Assembly: GCF_016862075.1 (NCBI RefSeq) | Contig: NZ_BOMG01000052.1 | Span: 62,001 to 126,000 of the forward strand | Direction of reading: 5' to 3' | Origin: Actinoplanes couchii | GTDB lineage: Bacteria > Actinomycetota > Actinomycetes > Mycobacteriales > Micromonosporaceae | Length of the DNA: 64,000 nt | Shown: positions 16,003 to 24,907 of the stretch, piece after piece | Numbering within the stretch: position 1 is the first letter of the stretch | Layout of the letters: each line of letters opens with the position of its first letter | Made by a program: the position numbers and the translations under genes | The notes under the pieces: model-generated | Databases searched by the model: none | The model's input: only the letters and a program-made list of their open reading frames with translations | What the model was told of the DNA's origin: nothing

Positions 16003-17616
16003 ATGCCTACTGACGCCTGGTGGCGGGACGCTGTCATCTACCAGATCTATCCCCGGTCGTTCGCTGACGGGAACGGTGACGGCATGGGCGATCTGCCCGG
16101 CATCACCGGACGACTCCCGCAGCTACGGGAGCTGGGTGTCGACGCGGTGTGGCTCTCGCCGTTCTACCCGAGCCCGCAGCACGACGCCGGTTACGACGTG
16201 GCCGACTACCGCGGGGTGGACCCGAGGTTCGGTTCGCTCGGGGACGCCGACAAGCTGATCGGCACCGCCCACGACCTCGGTCTCAAGGTCATCGTCGACC
16301 TGGTGCCGAACCACACCTCCAGCGACCACGTGTGGTTCCAGGCCGCGCTGGCGTCGCCGGCCGGCAGCCCGGAGCGGGCGCGCTACATCATCCGCGAGGG
16401 CAAGGGGGACGAACCGCCGAACTCGTGGCAGAGCGTCTTCGGCGGCCCCGCGTGGCACCGGCTGCCGGACGGGCAGTGGTACCTGCACCTGTTCGACGTC
16501 TCCCAGCCCGACCTGAACTGGGACCACCCGGAGGTCCGCGCCGAGTTCCTGGACATCCTGCGGTTCTGGCTGGACCGGGGCGTGGACGGCTTCCGGGTCG
16601 ACGTGGCGCACGGTCTGATCAAGGACGCCGACCTGACCGACTGGAGCGCCCCCTCGGTGATCCTGGGCGGGCTGGACCCGGTCGGCCCGCCGCCGCCGAT
16701 GTGGGACCAGGAGGGTGTGCACGAGATCTACCGGCAGTGGCGTGCCGTCATGGACGAATACGACGGCGGCCGCATCCTGGTCGCCGAAGCGTGGGTGCAG
16801 CCCGAGGAGCGGCTGGCCCGCTACGTGCGGCCGGACGAGATGCACCAGGCGTTCAACTTCCCGTACCTGGAGGCGCCCTGGCTGCCGGCCGAGCTGAAGG
16901 CGGTCATCGACTCGTCGCTGGCCGCCAACGACGCGGTCGGCGCGACCACCACCTGGGTGCTGTCCAACCACGACGTGGTCCGGCACGCCTCCCGGCTCGG
17001 CTTCGCGCCCGGTTCGAAGCGGGTGCCCGGCATCGGCATCGGCGACCCGCAGCCGGACCAGGTCGTCGGCCTGCGCCGGGCCCGGGCGGCCACCCTGCTG
17101 ATGCTCGGCCTGCCCGGGTCGGCCTACCTCTACCAGGGTGAGGAGCTGGGGCTGCCGGAGCACACGCTGCTGCCCGACGAGTACCGCGAGGACCCGGCCT
17201 GGGAGCGGTCCGGGCACACCGAGCGCGGGCGGGACGGCTGCCGGGTGCCGATCCCGTGGGAGGCCGACGCCCCGTCGTACGGGTTCGGCCCGGCCGACGC
17301 GAGCTGGCTGCCGCAGCCGACGATCTGGGCCGAGTACGCCCTGGACCGCCAGGTGGACGTGCCCGGCTCGACCTACGAGTTGTACCGGGCCGCGCTGGCC
17401 GCCCGGCGCGACCACGAGCTGGGCTCCGGTGAGCTGGTGTGGCTGGCCAGTGACACCGACGCGCTGGCGTTCCGCAACGGCGAGGTGACGGTGGTGACCA
17501 ACTTCGGGGCCGAGCCGGCCGCGTTACCGGACGGCGCCCGGGTCCTGCTGAGCAGCGAGCCGCTCGACGCCGACGGCCGGATCCCCACCGACGTCACCGT
17601 CTGGGCCGTCTTCTGA
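16003..17616 (+). CDS. GH13 alpha-glucosidase / oligo-1,6-glucosidase
   Basis: 537 residues of a cytosolic alpha-amylase-family enzyme: an N-terminal (beta/alpha)8 barrel with conserved regions VDLVPNHTSSDH, nucleophile Asp in GFRVDVAHG, acid Glu in ILVAEAW and the SNHD motif, then a short C-terminal beta domain. No signal peptide, so it acts on imported maltose-type or isomaltose-type oligosaccharides. The final 93 bases overlap the convergent MFS gene. ATG at 16003. Confidence 0.93.
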   Translation: MPTDAWWRDAVIYQIYPRSFADGNGDGMGDLPGITGRLPQLRELGVDAVWLSPFYPSPQHDAGYDVADYRGVDPRFGSLGDADKLIGTAHDLGLKVIVDLVPNHTSSDHVWFQAALASPAGSPERARYIIREGKGDEPPNSWQSVFGGPAWHRLPDGQWYLHLFDVSQPDLNWDHPEVRAEFLDILRFWLDRGVDGFRVDVAHGLIKDADLTDWSAPSVILGGLDPVGPPPPMWDQEGVHEIYRQWRAVMDEYDGGRILVAEAWVQPEERLARYVRPDEMHQAFNFPYLEAPWLPAELKAVIDSSLAANDAVGATTTWVLSNHDVVRHASRLGFAPGSKRVPGIGIGDPQPDQVVGLRRARAATLLMLGLPGSAYLYQGEELGLPEHTLLPDEYREDPAWERSGHTERGRDGCRVPIPWEADAPSYGFGPADASWLPQPTIWAEYALDRQVDVPGSTYELYRAALAARRDHELGSGELVWLASDTDALAFRNGEVTVVTNFGAEPAALPDGARVLLSSEPLDADGRIPTDVTVWAVF

Positions 17617-18996
17617 GTCCTGCTTCTCGGCGACCGCCAGCAGGGCGGCGTGCGTGTCCTCCATGTCCCGCGCGACCGTCCTGCTGGCCAGCCAGTACAT
17701 GATCCCGGTGGGGATGAAGAAGAACTGGAAGGCGGCCAGCCCGACCGCGTAGTTGAGCGGTGGCGGGAAGGCCGCGGCCAGGCTGCCGAAGGCGACCGCG
17801 ACCAGCACGTTGCCACCGGCCCGGCCGGCGCCGTTGATCAGGTTGCCGAGGCTGTAGACGGTGCCCCGGTGCTGCGGCGGGTTCACGTCGGCGATCATCG
17901 CGAACCAGTTCGGCGAGTTCGCCGACGTCAGGGCCAGCGCGAACACCGCGATGACCAGGCAGATCCCGACGGTCGGCTCGGTGACCAGGTTGCTCAGGAC
18001 ACCCCGGATCACCTCGCCCGTCCCGGCGCCGTCCGGCACGGTGATCGTCATCGGGACGAAGAACAGGACCACGTAGAACGGCACGGCGGCCAGCACACCG
18101 ACGGCGGCGACCAGGGCCCGGCCCCTCGGCGTACGCCGCTGCAAACGGTCCCCGACCAGGCCGCCGAGGATCGACAGGGCCGCCCCCAGCTGGAAGATCG
18201 TGGCGAAGACGCTGCCGACCAGGACCGCCGTGCCGACGCTGTACCCCTGGTCGAGGGCGCGCTCGCGGAACAGCACCGGCAGCCACACCAGTGATCCGAA
18301 GGCGATCTGCGCGGTGCCGCCCTGCAGGATCAACCAGACGTTGGTACGCCGTTTGAGGATGACCGGGATGTCCTCGTGCCGGATGCGCTCGTCGTACTCG
18401 ACCCCGGCCAGCTCCGGCTGGCTGTCACCGCGGGGCACGTCGTAGGTGAGCAGGTACGCGACCGTGGCGATCAGTCCGGCCGCCGCGGTCACCAGGAACG
18501 GGCGGCGCCAGTCGTCGTGCCCGAGGATGCCGCCGACCAGGGTGCCGGCCAGGGTGCCGACGCCCTGCGAGAGTCCCCAGAAGCTCATCACCAGGCCCCG
18601 GCGCCGGGGCGAGATCAGGTCGCTGACCACCGCGAAGCTGACCGAGGCGACCCCGCCCAGCCCGAACGCGGCCACGATCTGCGCGACCAGGAACCATCCG
18701 TAGCTGCCGGCCAGCCCGGAACCGGCGGTGCCGGCCACCCAGAGCACGGTGCCGGCGATCAGCACCGGTTTGCGGTCGGTGCGGTCCCCCACGTACGCGA
18801 AACCGATCGCCGCGACCGCGCTGACCAGGAACATGATCGTCGTCGCCAGGGCGATGTGCCCCTCGCTGACCCCGAGATCACCGCCGATGCTGCCGTAGAG
18901 CGGTGGGACCAGGCCGATGGCCACGTTGTCCAGGGCGGCCAGGATCACGAAGACCACCACGCTGTACACGCGGTGCGCCGGACCGCCCCTGCCCAT
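17524..18996 (-). CDS. Major facilitator superfamily transporter
   Basis: About 490 residues with 12 hydrophobic segments and an MFS loop 2-3 motif (YVGDRTDRKPVL). Helix 1 has LAALDNVAIGLVPPLYGSI and the second half carries GLVGDRLQRRTPRGR. The substrate is unknown. The last 31 residues are hydrophilic and are encoded opposite the end of the GH13 gene, so the tail may be a read-over extension. The ATG at 18996 is chosen; an overlapping GTG lies at 18999. Confidence 0.88.
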   Translation of the reverse strand: MGRGGPAHRVYSVVVFVILAALDNVAIGLVPPLYGSIGGDLGVSEGHIALATTIMFLVSAVAAIGFAYVGDRTDRKPVLIAGTVLWVAGTAGSGLAGSYGWFLVAQIVAAFGLGGVASVSFAVVSDLISPRRRGLVMSFWGLSQGVGTLAGTLVGGILGHDDWRRPFLVTAAAGLIATVAYLLTYDVPRGDSQPELAGVEYDERIRHEDIPVILKRRTNVWLILQGGTAQIAFGSLVWLPVLFRERALDQGYSVGTAVLVGSVFATIFQLGAALSILGGLVGDRLQRRTPRGRALVAAVGVLAAVPFYVVLFFVPMTITVPDGAGTGEVIRGVLSNLVTEPTVGICLVIAVFALALTSANSPNWFAMIADVNPPQHRGTVYSLGNLINGAGRAGGNVLVAVAFGSLAAAFPPPLNYAVGLAAFQFFFIPTGIMYWLASRTVARDMEDTHAALLAVAEKQDSEDGPDGDVGGDPAVGVERLAAQQDPGAVR

Positions 18997-19082
18997 CACG
19001 CGGTAGAGGTTATCCGCTGAACGGCTCCCCCAACCGTCCCGGGATCACCGGAGACGGCTGGAGGAGCCGGTGGTGGCGCGCG

Positions 19083-20483
19083 TCAGCGGGTGCGGTCGAT
19101 CACCGCGTGCTGGGCGGCCGCGTACTGCTCGCGGATCAGCGGGACGCTCGCGTCCTCGTACACCGCGGGGCTCGCCGCCGACCAGGCCGGCGGAGTGTCG
19201 CCACCGAGGGCGACCCAGGCGGCCTGCCGGGCCGCGCCGTCGGCGACGTACTCGCCGGGCGGCGGGACCAGGACCGGCTTGCCGAAGAGCGCGGGCGCGA
19301 TGCGGCGGACCGCCTCGCTGCGCGCCCCGCCACCGACCAGCACGATCCGGTTCGCCTCGGCGCCGGTCGCGGTCAGGGCGTCCAGGCCGTCGGCGAGCGC
19401 GCAGAGCATGCCCTCGACGGCGGCCCGGGCCAGGTGGGCCGGGGTCGACGTCCTGAGGGTGAGCCCGTGGACCGCGCCGGTGGCGTCCGGCCGGTTCGGG
19501 GTGCGCTCCCCCTCCAGGTAGGGCACCAGGACCAGGCCGTCCGCACCGGCCGGCGCCGACAGCGCGAGCTTGGACAGCTCGTCGTGGTCGACACTCAGCA
19601 GCTTGGTGGCCGCGTCCAGGACCCGGGCCGCGTTCAGCGTGACCACGATCGGCAGGAACCGGCCGGTGGTGTCGGCGAAACCGGCCACCGTTCCGGACGG
19701 GTCGTTCGGCGCGGCCCCGGACGAGGCGAAGACCGTGCCGGACGTGCCGATCGACACGATCACGTCGCCGGGCAGCGCGCCGGTGCCGAGGGCGGCCGCC
19801 GCGTTGTCACCGGCGCCCGGGCCCAGCGGGGCGCCGTTGGGCAGGTGCCCGGCGATCCCGGTGGGGCCGAGCACCTCGGGCACGATCAGGTCCCGCCCGA
19901 ACCCGAGTTCCAGCAGGTCGTGCCGGTACTCGTTGGTCTTGGCGGACCAGTAGAGCGTGCCGCTGGCGTCGCTGCGGTCGGTCTTGATGTCCCGGATGTC
20001 GGTCGAGCCGGACAGTTTCCAGGTCAGCCAGTCGTGTGGCAGACAGACCGCGGCCACCCTCGCCGCGTTCTCCGGCTCGTTACGGGCCAGCCAGCGCAGC
20101 TTGGTCAGGGTGAAGCTGGCGACCGGCACGATGCCGACCGCGTCCGCCCAGGCCGCGCCGCCGCCCAGCTCGGCGATCAGGTCGGCGGCCGCGCCGGCGC
20201 TGCGAGTGTCGTTCCACAGCAGCGCCGGGCGGACCACTTCACCGAATTCGTCGAGCACGACCATGCCGTGCTGCTGCCCGGCGACCGAGGCCGCGGCCAC
20301 GTCGTCCAGGCCGCCGGCCTCCTCGATCGCCTGCTGGAGCGCGGTCCACCAGGCGTCCGGGTGCACCTCGGTGCCGTCCGGGTGCGAGGCACGCCCCTGC
20401 CGGACCAGTTCCCCGGTCTCGGCGTCGCGGATCACGACCTTGCACGACTGCGTCGAGCTGTCGATCCCGGCAACGAGTGCCAC
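19083..20483 (-). CDS. xylB: Xylulokinase
   Basis: 466 residues, FGGY carbohydrate kinase. Features: N-terminal phosphate motif AGIDSSTQSCK, the sugar-site motif ASVAGQQHGMVVLDE with WNDTRS, IGTSGTVFASSG, and the nucleotide-binding GGGARSEAVRRI near the C-terminus. It phosphorylates xylulose to xylulose 5-phosphate. The GTG at 20483 lies two bases after the xylA stop, so the two genes form one operon. Confidence 0.94.
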   Translation of the reverse strand: MALVAGIDSSTQSCKVVIRDAETGELVRQGRASHPDGTEVHPDAWWTALQQAIEEAGGLDDVAAASVAGQQHGMVVLDEFGEVVRPALLWNDTRSAGAAADLIAELGGGAAWADAVGIVPVASFTLTKLRWLARNEPENAARVAAVCLPHDWLTWKLSGSTDIRDIKTDRSDASGTLYWSAKTNEYRHDLLELGFGRDLIVPEVLGPTGIAGHLPNGAPLGPGAGDNAAAALGTGALPGDVIVSIGTSGTVFASSGAAPNDPSGTVAGFADTTGRFLPIVVTLNAARVLDAATKLLSVDHDELSKLALSAPAGADGLVLVPYLEGERTPNRPDATGAVHGLTLRTSTPAHLARAAVEGMLCALADGLDALTATGAEANRIVLVGGGARSEAVRRIAPALFGKPVLVPPPGEYVADGAARQAAWVALGGDTPPAWSAASPAVYEDASVPLIREQYAAAQHAVIDRTR

Positions 20484-20485
20484 GG

Positions 20486-21670
20486 TCAGCGCGCCCGGAG
20501 CAGGTGGTCGATCGCCAGCTGGTTGAGCTTGACGAAGCCGAAGCCCTTGGCGCCGACGGCGTCCGCGTCGTAGTCCTCGAACGCGCTCTTGTCGTTGAGC
20601 AGCTCCTGGTAGCCCTCGCCCGGGTTCAGGGTCGGGGTCCGCAGCTCGGCGACCTTGGACTCGGCGAGCGCGGCCTGCACCTCGGGGTCGGCACGGAACG
20701 CCGCGGCCCGCTCCTTGAGCAGCAGGTACATCCGGATGTTGTCCTTGGCCGACTCCCACACGCCGTCGAAGTCCTCGGTACGCGACGGCTTGTAGTCGAA
20801 GTGACGCGGGCCGTCGTACGCCGGGGCGCCGTCCGGGCCGTTCTCCAGCAGGTCGACCAGGGAGAACGCGTTGAGCAGGTCGCCGTGACCGAAGACCAGG
20901 TCCTGGTCGAACTTGGGACCGTGCTGGCCGTTGAGGTCGATGTGGAACAGCTTCTTGTGCCAGAGCGCCTGCGCGATGCCCTGGGTGAAGTTGAGGTTCG
21001 ACATCTGCTCGTGGCCCGTCTCCGGGTTGATACCGAACAGCTCGGAGCGCTCCAGCTCCTGCACGAACGCGATGGCGTGGCCGGCGGTCGGGAGCAGGAT
21101 GTCGCCCCGGGGCTCGTTCGGCTTCGGCTCGATCGCGAAGCGCAGGCCGTAGCCCTTGTCCTCGGAGTACTGCGCGAGCAGGTTGAGGGCCTCGCGGTAG
21201 CGGTCGAGGGCGGCGCCGACGTCCTTGGCCGAGTCGTACTCGGCGCCCTCGCGGCCGCCCCACAGCACCAGGGTCTTGGCGCCCAGCTCGGCGCCGAGGT
21301 CCATCTGGCGCAGCACCTTGCGGATCGCGTAGCGGCGGACCGAACGGTCGTTGCTGGTGAAGCCGCCGTCCTTGAACACCGGGTGGGTGAAGAGGTTGGT
21401 CGTCACCATCGGGACGATCAGGCCGGTCTCGTCGAGCGCCTTCTTGAACCCGGCGACGATGCCGTCCCGGGTCGCGGCGTCCGAGCCGAACGGCACCAGG
21501 TCGTCGTCGTGGAAGGTAATGCCGTACGCGCCGATCTCGGCGAGCTTGTGCACCGCCTCGACCGGGTCGAGCGCCGGGCGGGTGGCGTCACCGAACGCGT
21601 CGCGCGCCTGCCAGCCCACGGTCCAGAGACCGAAGGAGAACTTGTCTTCGCGTGTGGCCTGGAGCGACAC
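20486..21670 (-). CDS. xylA: Xylose isomerase
   Basis: 394 residues, nearly the same as the industrially used Actinoplanes missouriensis xylose (glucose) isomerase as I remember it, with a few substitutions. It interconverts xylose and xylulose in a TIM barrel with two metal sites. Visible motifs: TFHDDDLVPFG (catalytic His and Asp), EPKPNEPRGDI, FHIDLNGQHGPKFDQD, GHGDLLNAF. The GTG at 21670 is preceded by GGAGG with six-base spacing. First gene of xylAB; a ROK repressor is divergent. Confidence 0.98.
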   Translation of the reverse strand: MSLQATREDKFSFGLWTVGWQARDAFGDATRPALDPVEAVHKLAEIGAYGITFHDDDLVPFGSDAATRDGIVAGFKKALDETGLIVPMVTTNLFTHPVFKDGGFTSNDRSVRRYAIRKVLRQMDLGAELGAKTLVLWGGREGAEYDSAKDVGAALDRYREALNLLAQYSEDKGYGLRFAIEPKPNEPRGDILLPTAGHAIAFVQELERSELFGINPETGHEQMSNLNFTQGIAQALWHKKLFHIDLNGQHGPKFDQDLVFGHGDLLNAFSLVDLLENGPDGAPAYDGPRHFDYKPSRTEDFDGVWESAKDNIRMYLLLKERAAAFRADPEVQAALAESKVAELRTPTLNPGEGYQELLNDKSAFEDYDADAVGAKGFGFVKLNQLAIDHLLRAR

Positions 21671-21706
21671 GGGTTACCTCCACGAAACGGTGTGTAACGA
21701 CGGGGA

Positions 21707-21741
21707 TTTGTTTAGTGGTTGAATTATTTGACTCGCGTATG
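21707..21741. promoter_or_regulatory. AT-rich xyl control region
   Basis: The 85-base gap between xylA and the ROK gene contains an AT-rich core in otherwise GC-rich DNA, including TTTGTTTAG (21707-21715) and TTGAATTATTTGAC. It should carry the xylAB and xylR promoters and the repressor site. The 9-mer TTTGTTTAG recurs, on the minus strand, between the GH42 and GH95 genes (58481-58489). Confidence 0.5.
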
Positions 21742-21755
21742 GCACTGTCAAGGGC

Positions 21756-22874
21756 GTGTTGACCGCCCCGACCACGCCGGTGCGACAGGCGAGCGTCCGC
21801 GCCCATAATCTCGCGCTCGTGCTGCACACCGTGGCAAACGGTGCGGATCGGCCATCCCGGGCAGCCGTCGCGGCGGCCACCGGGCTCACCCGCGCGACCG
21901 TTTCCGCCCTTGTCGACGATCTGGTCGCCGGTGGTCTGCTGGTCGAGGTCGCCCCGCCGCCGCGGACCGGGGCGGGCCGTCCCGCGGTCGGGCTCGCCCT
22001 CACCTCCACCGGCCCCGCCGGGCTCGGGCTGGAGATCAACGTCGACTATCTGGCCGCCTGTGTGGTCGATCTGACCGGCACGGTCCGCCACCGCTACGTC
22101 GAGCACGCCGACCAGCGTCCCGCCGATCCGGAGCGGTCCCTGGCCGCCCTGGGTGGGCTGGCCGCCCGGGCCCGCGGCGCCGCCGAAGCCGACGGCCTGA
22201 CCGTGACCGGGGCCGCGCTCGCCGTGCCCGGCCTGGTCACCGACGGCCTGGTCCGGGTCGCGCCGAACCTGGGCTGGCAGGACGTGGACGCGGTCGCCGC
22301 GCTGCGGGCCGTCCCGGAGCTGGCCGATCTGCCGGTGACCGTGGACAACGAGGCCAACCTGGCCGCTCTGGGCGAGCTGGGTGCGACAGGCGGAAACCCT
22401 ACTTTTCTGTACGTCTCCGGCGAGGTCGGCATCGGGGCCGGGCTGGTTCTCAGCGGCGAGCTCTACCGGGGTGTGCGCGGCTGGAGCGGCGAGATCGGGC
22501 ACGTCACCGTCTACCCGGACGGGCGGCCCTGCCGCTGCGGCGCCCGCGGCTGCCTGGAGCAGTACGCCGGGCAGGAGGCCCTGGAGCACGACGTACCGCT
22601 GGCCGCGGCGGCTCTCGGGATCGCCCTGTCGGTGGTGGTGAACCTGCTCGACGTGCCGGTGATCGTGCTCGGCGGGGCGTACGTCCCGGTCTTCGCGGCG
22701 CTGCGCGAGGGCATCGGGGTCGAACTGCGCCGGCGGGTGCTGACCGCCGGGCTGGCCCCGGTCGAGCTGCGGTCGGCGGAGCTGGGCGCGGACGCGGCGA
22801 TGCGGGGCGCGGCCGACACGGTGCTCCGGGTGGTCCGCGAGGACCCGGCCGCCTGGCTGCGCCGCGGCGCCTGA
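21756..22874 (+). CDS. xylR: ROK-family repressor of xylose genes
   Basis: 372 residues: an N-terminal winged helix-turn-helix (about 15-75; SRAAVAAATGLTRATVSALV) fused to a ROK sugar-kinase-like domain. The ROK part has the zinc motif RCGARGCLEQYAG and an E-x-G-H element (WSGEIGHVTV). The ATP motif is degenerate, as in XylR/NagC repressors. Its position divergent from xylAB points to xylose control. Start GTG at 21756; a TTG follows at once. The ribosome site is weak. Confidence 0.88.
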   Translation: MLTAPTTPVRQASVRAHNLALVLHTVANGADRPSRAAVAAATGLTRATVSALVDDLVAGGLLVEVAPPPRTGAGRPAVGLALTSTGPAGLGLEINVDYLAACVVDLTGTVRHRYVEHADQRPADPERSLAALGGLAARARGAAEADGLTVTGAALAVPGLVTDGLVRVAPNLGWQDVDAVAALRAVPELADLPVTVDNEANLAALGELGATGGNPTFLYVSGEVGIGAGLVLSGELYRGVRGWSGEIGHVTVYPDGRPCRCGARGCLEQYAGQEALEHDVPLAAAALGIALSVVVNLLDVPVIVLGGAYVPVFAALREGIGVELRRRVLTAGLAPVELRSAELGADAAMRGAADTVLRVVREDPAAWLRRGA

Positions 22875-22893
22875 ACCGGTTCCCGCGACGACG

Positions 22894-22926
22894 ACGGCCG
22901 CCGCCCCGGGTGGGGACGGCGGCCGT
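22894..22926. terminator. Bidirectional terminator
   Basis: A long stem, ACGGCCGCCGCCCC (22894-22907) with GGGG-A-CGGCGGCCGT (22912-22926), around a GGGT loop. It lies between the convergent ROK and VWA genes. Confidence 0.75.
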
Positions 22927-22946
22927 GGTGCGCCTGGTTCAGAGGG

Positions 22947-24737
22947 TCACTTCACGCCGGTACGCGTGCCGATCGCCTGGGCGAAGATCGAGGTGATCGT
23001 CGTCGGGTCCTTCGCGATGAAGACACCGACGTTCTTCTCGTCGACCTTCTGGATCTCCTTCAGCTCGTTCGCGTCGGCACCGTCCCCGATGCCGATCAGG
23101 ATCACCCGGATCGGCTTGGTCGGGTCGATCTCCTTCCCGAACGCGTCCAGGAACTCGTCCCGCTGGATGCCCTCGGCGAACTCGTTCTGGCCGTCGGTGA
23201 AGAGGATGACCGAGTTGATCTTCCGAGGCGCCCAGTCCTTCTTCACGTGCTTGTAGCCGGCCAGGAGGGTGGCGTACAGACCGGTGCCGCCGTCCTTCTT
23301 CGGGTTCAGCTTGTCGATCGACTGCTGCAGCTCGAAGCGCGAGGTGCTGAGCGACTTGATCGGGACGATCTGCTTGTACGGCAGCGCGCCGTTCTCGTTG
23401 GTGGAGAACCGCCACACGCCGACCGACCACTTCTCGCTGAACAGCCCGAGGCCGGTCCGCGCGGCGCCCTGGGTGACCTCGGCGCGGGTCTTGTTGTTCG
23501 CCGTCGGCACCGGTTCGAGCATCGAGCCGGAGGTGTCGAAGATGGTCAGGGCCCGGCCCGGCGTGGTGATGGCGATCCAGCTGCCGACCACGGCGCTGAG
23601 TGCGGCCCCGGTCTCGGCGGCGGCCGCGGTGCCACCGCTCGCCGACTTGGTGGCCGAGGCGGTGACGCCCGGCGACGCCTGCGGCGCGCCCATCGGGGCG
23701 GCGAAGCTGGCGCCGTACGAGCCGTCCGGAACCCGCAGACCGGTGGCGGCCAGCGCGTCCTTGGCGGCGGCCGTGGACAGCTGCGCGAGCAGGCCCTTGG
23801 CGGCCGCCGACTTCTGCTGGTCGACCACCTGCGGCATGATCGTGAACGGGTAGTCCATCGGCGCCGGGCTGGGGTCCAGGTACATCGCGGCGAGCTGCAC
23901 GGCCGGGCGCTGGGCGTTGTACTCCACCACGTCCGCCTCGGAGACCGGGGCGAGGCTCACCGAGTCGGTGCTGCCGATGTCGGCCTCCGACTTGGGGAAC
24001 TTGGCCATCAGCTCCTGGCGCAGGTTCGACTTGTTGTTCGCCAGCACGGTCAGCGCCCGGGTCTTGTCCTGGTTCGCCGCGGCCGACGAGGTGCCGACCG
24101 ACTGGCTGATCGCCAGGAGACTGGTGAGACCGGACGAGTCCATGGTCGGGTTCATGATGCCGACCGACAGTGGCTCGTCGGACTTGAAGTTGCTGAGCAG
24201 CTGGGTCCAGCCGATCTTCTTGTTCGGCCAGCCCAGCTTCTCGGCGATCGCCTCGGGCGCGGCCAGCACCAGTGGGCTCTGCGCCACCGAGGTGACGTTG
24301 CTCGGCAGGAAGCCGGCGGCCTCGGTCTGCAGGCGCAGCAGCCAGGTCGAGGAGTCGGGGATCCACACGTCGGGGACCTGGACGGCGTCGGGCGCCTTGT
24401 CCAGGCCGGCGAGCGTGACGGAATGGTCACGGGAGACCGCGCCGGCGATCGTCGCGGAGTTCGCCTCGCTGACGGCGACCGCGACACAGGTGCCGTCGAC
24501 CTCCCCGCCTGCTTGGCGCCACTGGGCGACGACCTGATCGACGGCAGGCTTTATCTCGGGAGAGGCCGCGACGGTCAGGGGCACCGACCCGGTGCACCCG
24601 GAATCGGAGACCTGCTGATAGCCGAGGTACGTACCGGCGACGACGACAACCAGCGCCATCGCACCTCCGACGACGCTGGCTCCCTTTGAATTGAAGTTTC
24701 TACGATGGCGGCCAGACACGCGATCAATAGTGCGCAT
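22947..24737 (-). CDS. Membrane-anchored solute-binding / VWA-domain protein
   Basis: 596 residues. One N-terminal membrane helix (about 25-42) is followed by a periplasmic-binding-like domain (about 50-330; LTVASPEI-type start, LVLAAPEAIAEKLGW) and a von Willebrand factor A domain (about 390-590) with the MIDAS motif DTSGS, a conserved Thr (GGTGLY) and FTDGQNE. It should be a surface protein that binds a ligand and a metal. Similar two-domain proteins occur across actinobacteria with no proven role. The ATG at 24737 is followed by a basic stretch (RHRRNFNSKG), consistent with a signal anchor. Confidence 0.85.
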   Translation of the reverse strand: MRTIDRVSGRHRRNFNSKGASVVGGAMALVVVVAGTYLGYQQVSDSGCTGSVPLTVAASPEIKPAVDQVVAQWRQAGGEVDGTCVAVAVSEANSATIAGAVSRDHSVTLAGLDKAPDAVQVPDVWIPDSSTWLLRLQTEAAGFLPSNVTSVAQSPLVLAAPEAIAEKLGWPNKKIGWTQLLSNFKSDEPLSVGIMNPTMDSSGLTSLLAISQSVGTSSAAANQDKTRALTVLANNKSNLRQELMAKFPKSEADIGSTDSVSLAPVSEADVVEYNAQRPAVQLAAMYLDPSPAPMDYPFTIMPQVVDQQKSAAAKGLLAQLSTAAAKDALAATGLRVPDGSYGASFAAPMGAPQASPGVTASATKSASGGTAAAAETGAALSAVVGSWIAITTPGRALTIFDTSGSMLEPVPTANNKTRAEVTQGAARTGLGLFSEKWSVGVWRFSTNENGALPYKQIVPIKSLSTSRFELQQSIDKLNPKKDGGTGLYATLLAGYKHVKKDWAPRKINSVILFTDGQNEFAEGIQRDEFLDAFGKEIDPTKPIRVILIGIGDGADANELKEIQKVDEKNVGVFIAKDPTTITSIFAQAIGTRTGVK

Positions 24738-24850
24738 GTCCGATGCTGAATGCCATACACGTTCGGCCGAAAATTACTCAGACTGACGCTTCCGGATCTC
24801 GAAACTTCGGAGAGTAGTCGCGCGGTCTCGATCGGTGCAGGGCGGAACAG

Positions 24851-24892
24851 GTGGCGCGTCAGGTTGCGTCGCTTACGTCACCGACGCGCCAC
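24851..24892 (-). terminator. Terminator of the lactonase-fold gene
   Basis: GTGGCGCGTC (24851-24860) pairs perfectly with GACGCGCCAC (24883-24892), with an inner GGT/ACC pairing. It lies 15 bases beyond the stop at 24908. Confidence 0.65.
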
Positions 24893-24907
24893 AATGTCCG
24901 ATCTCAT

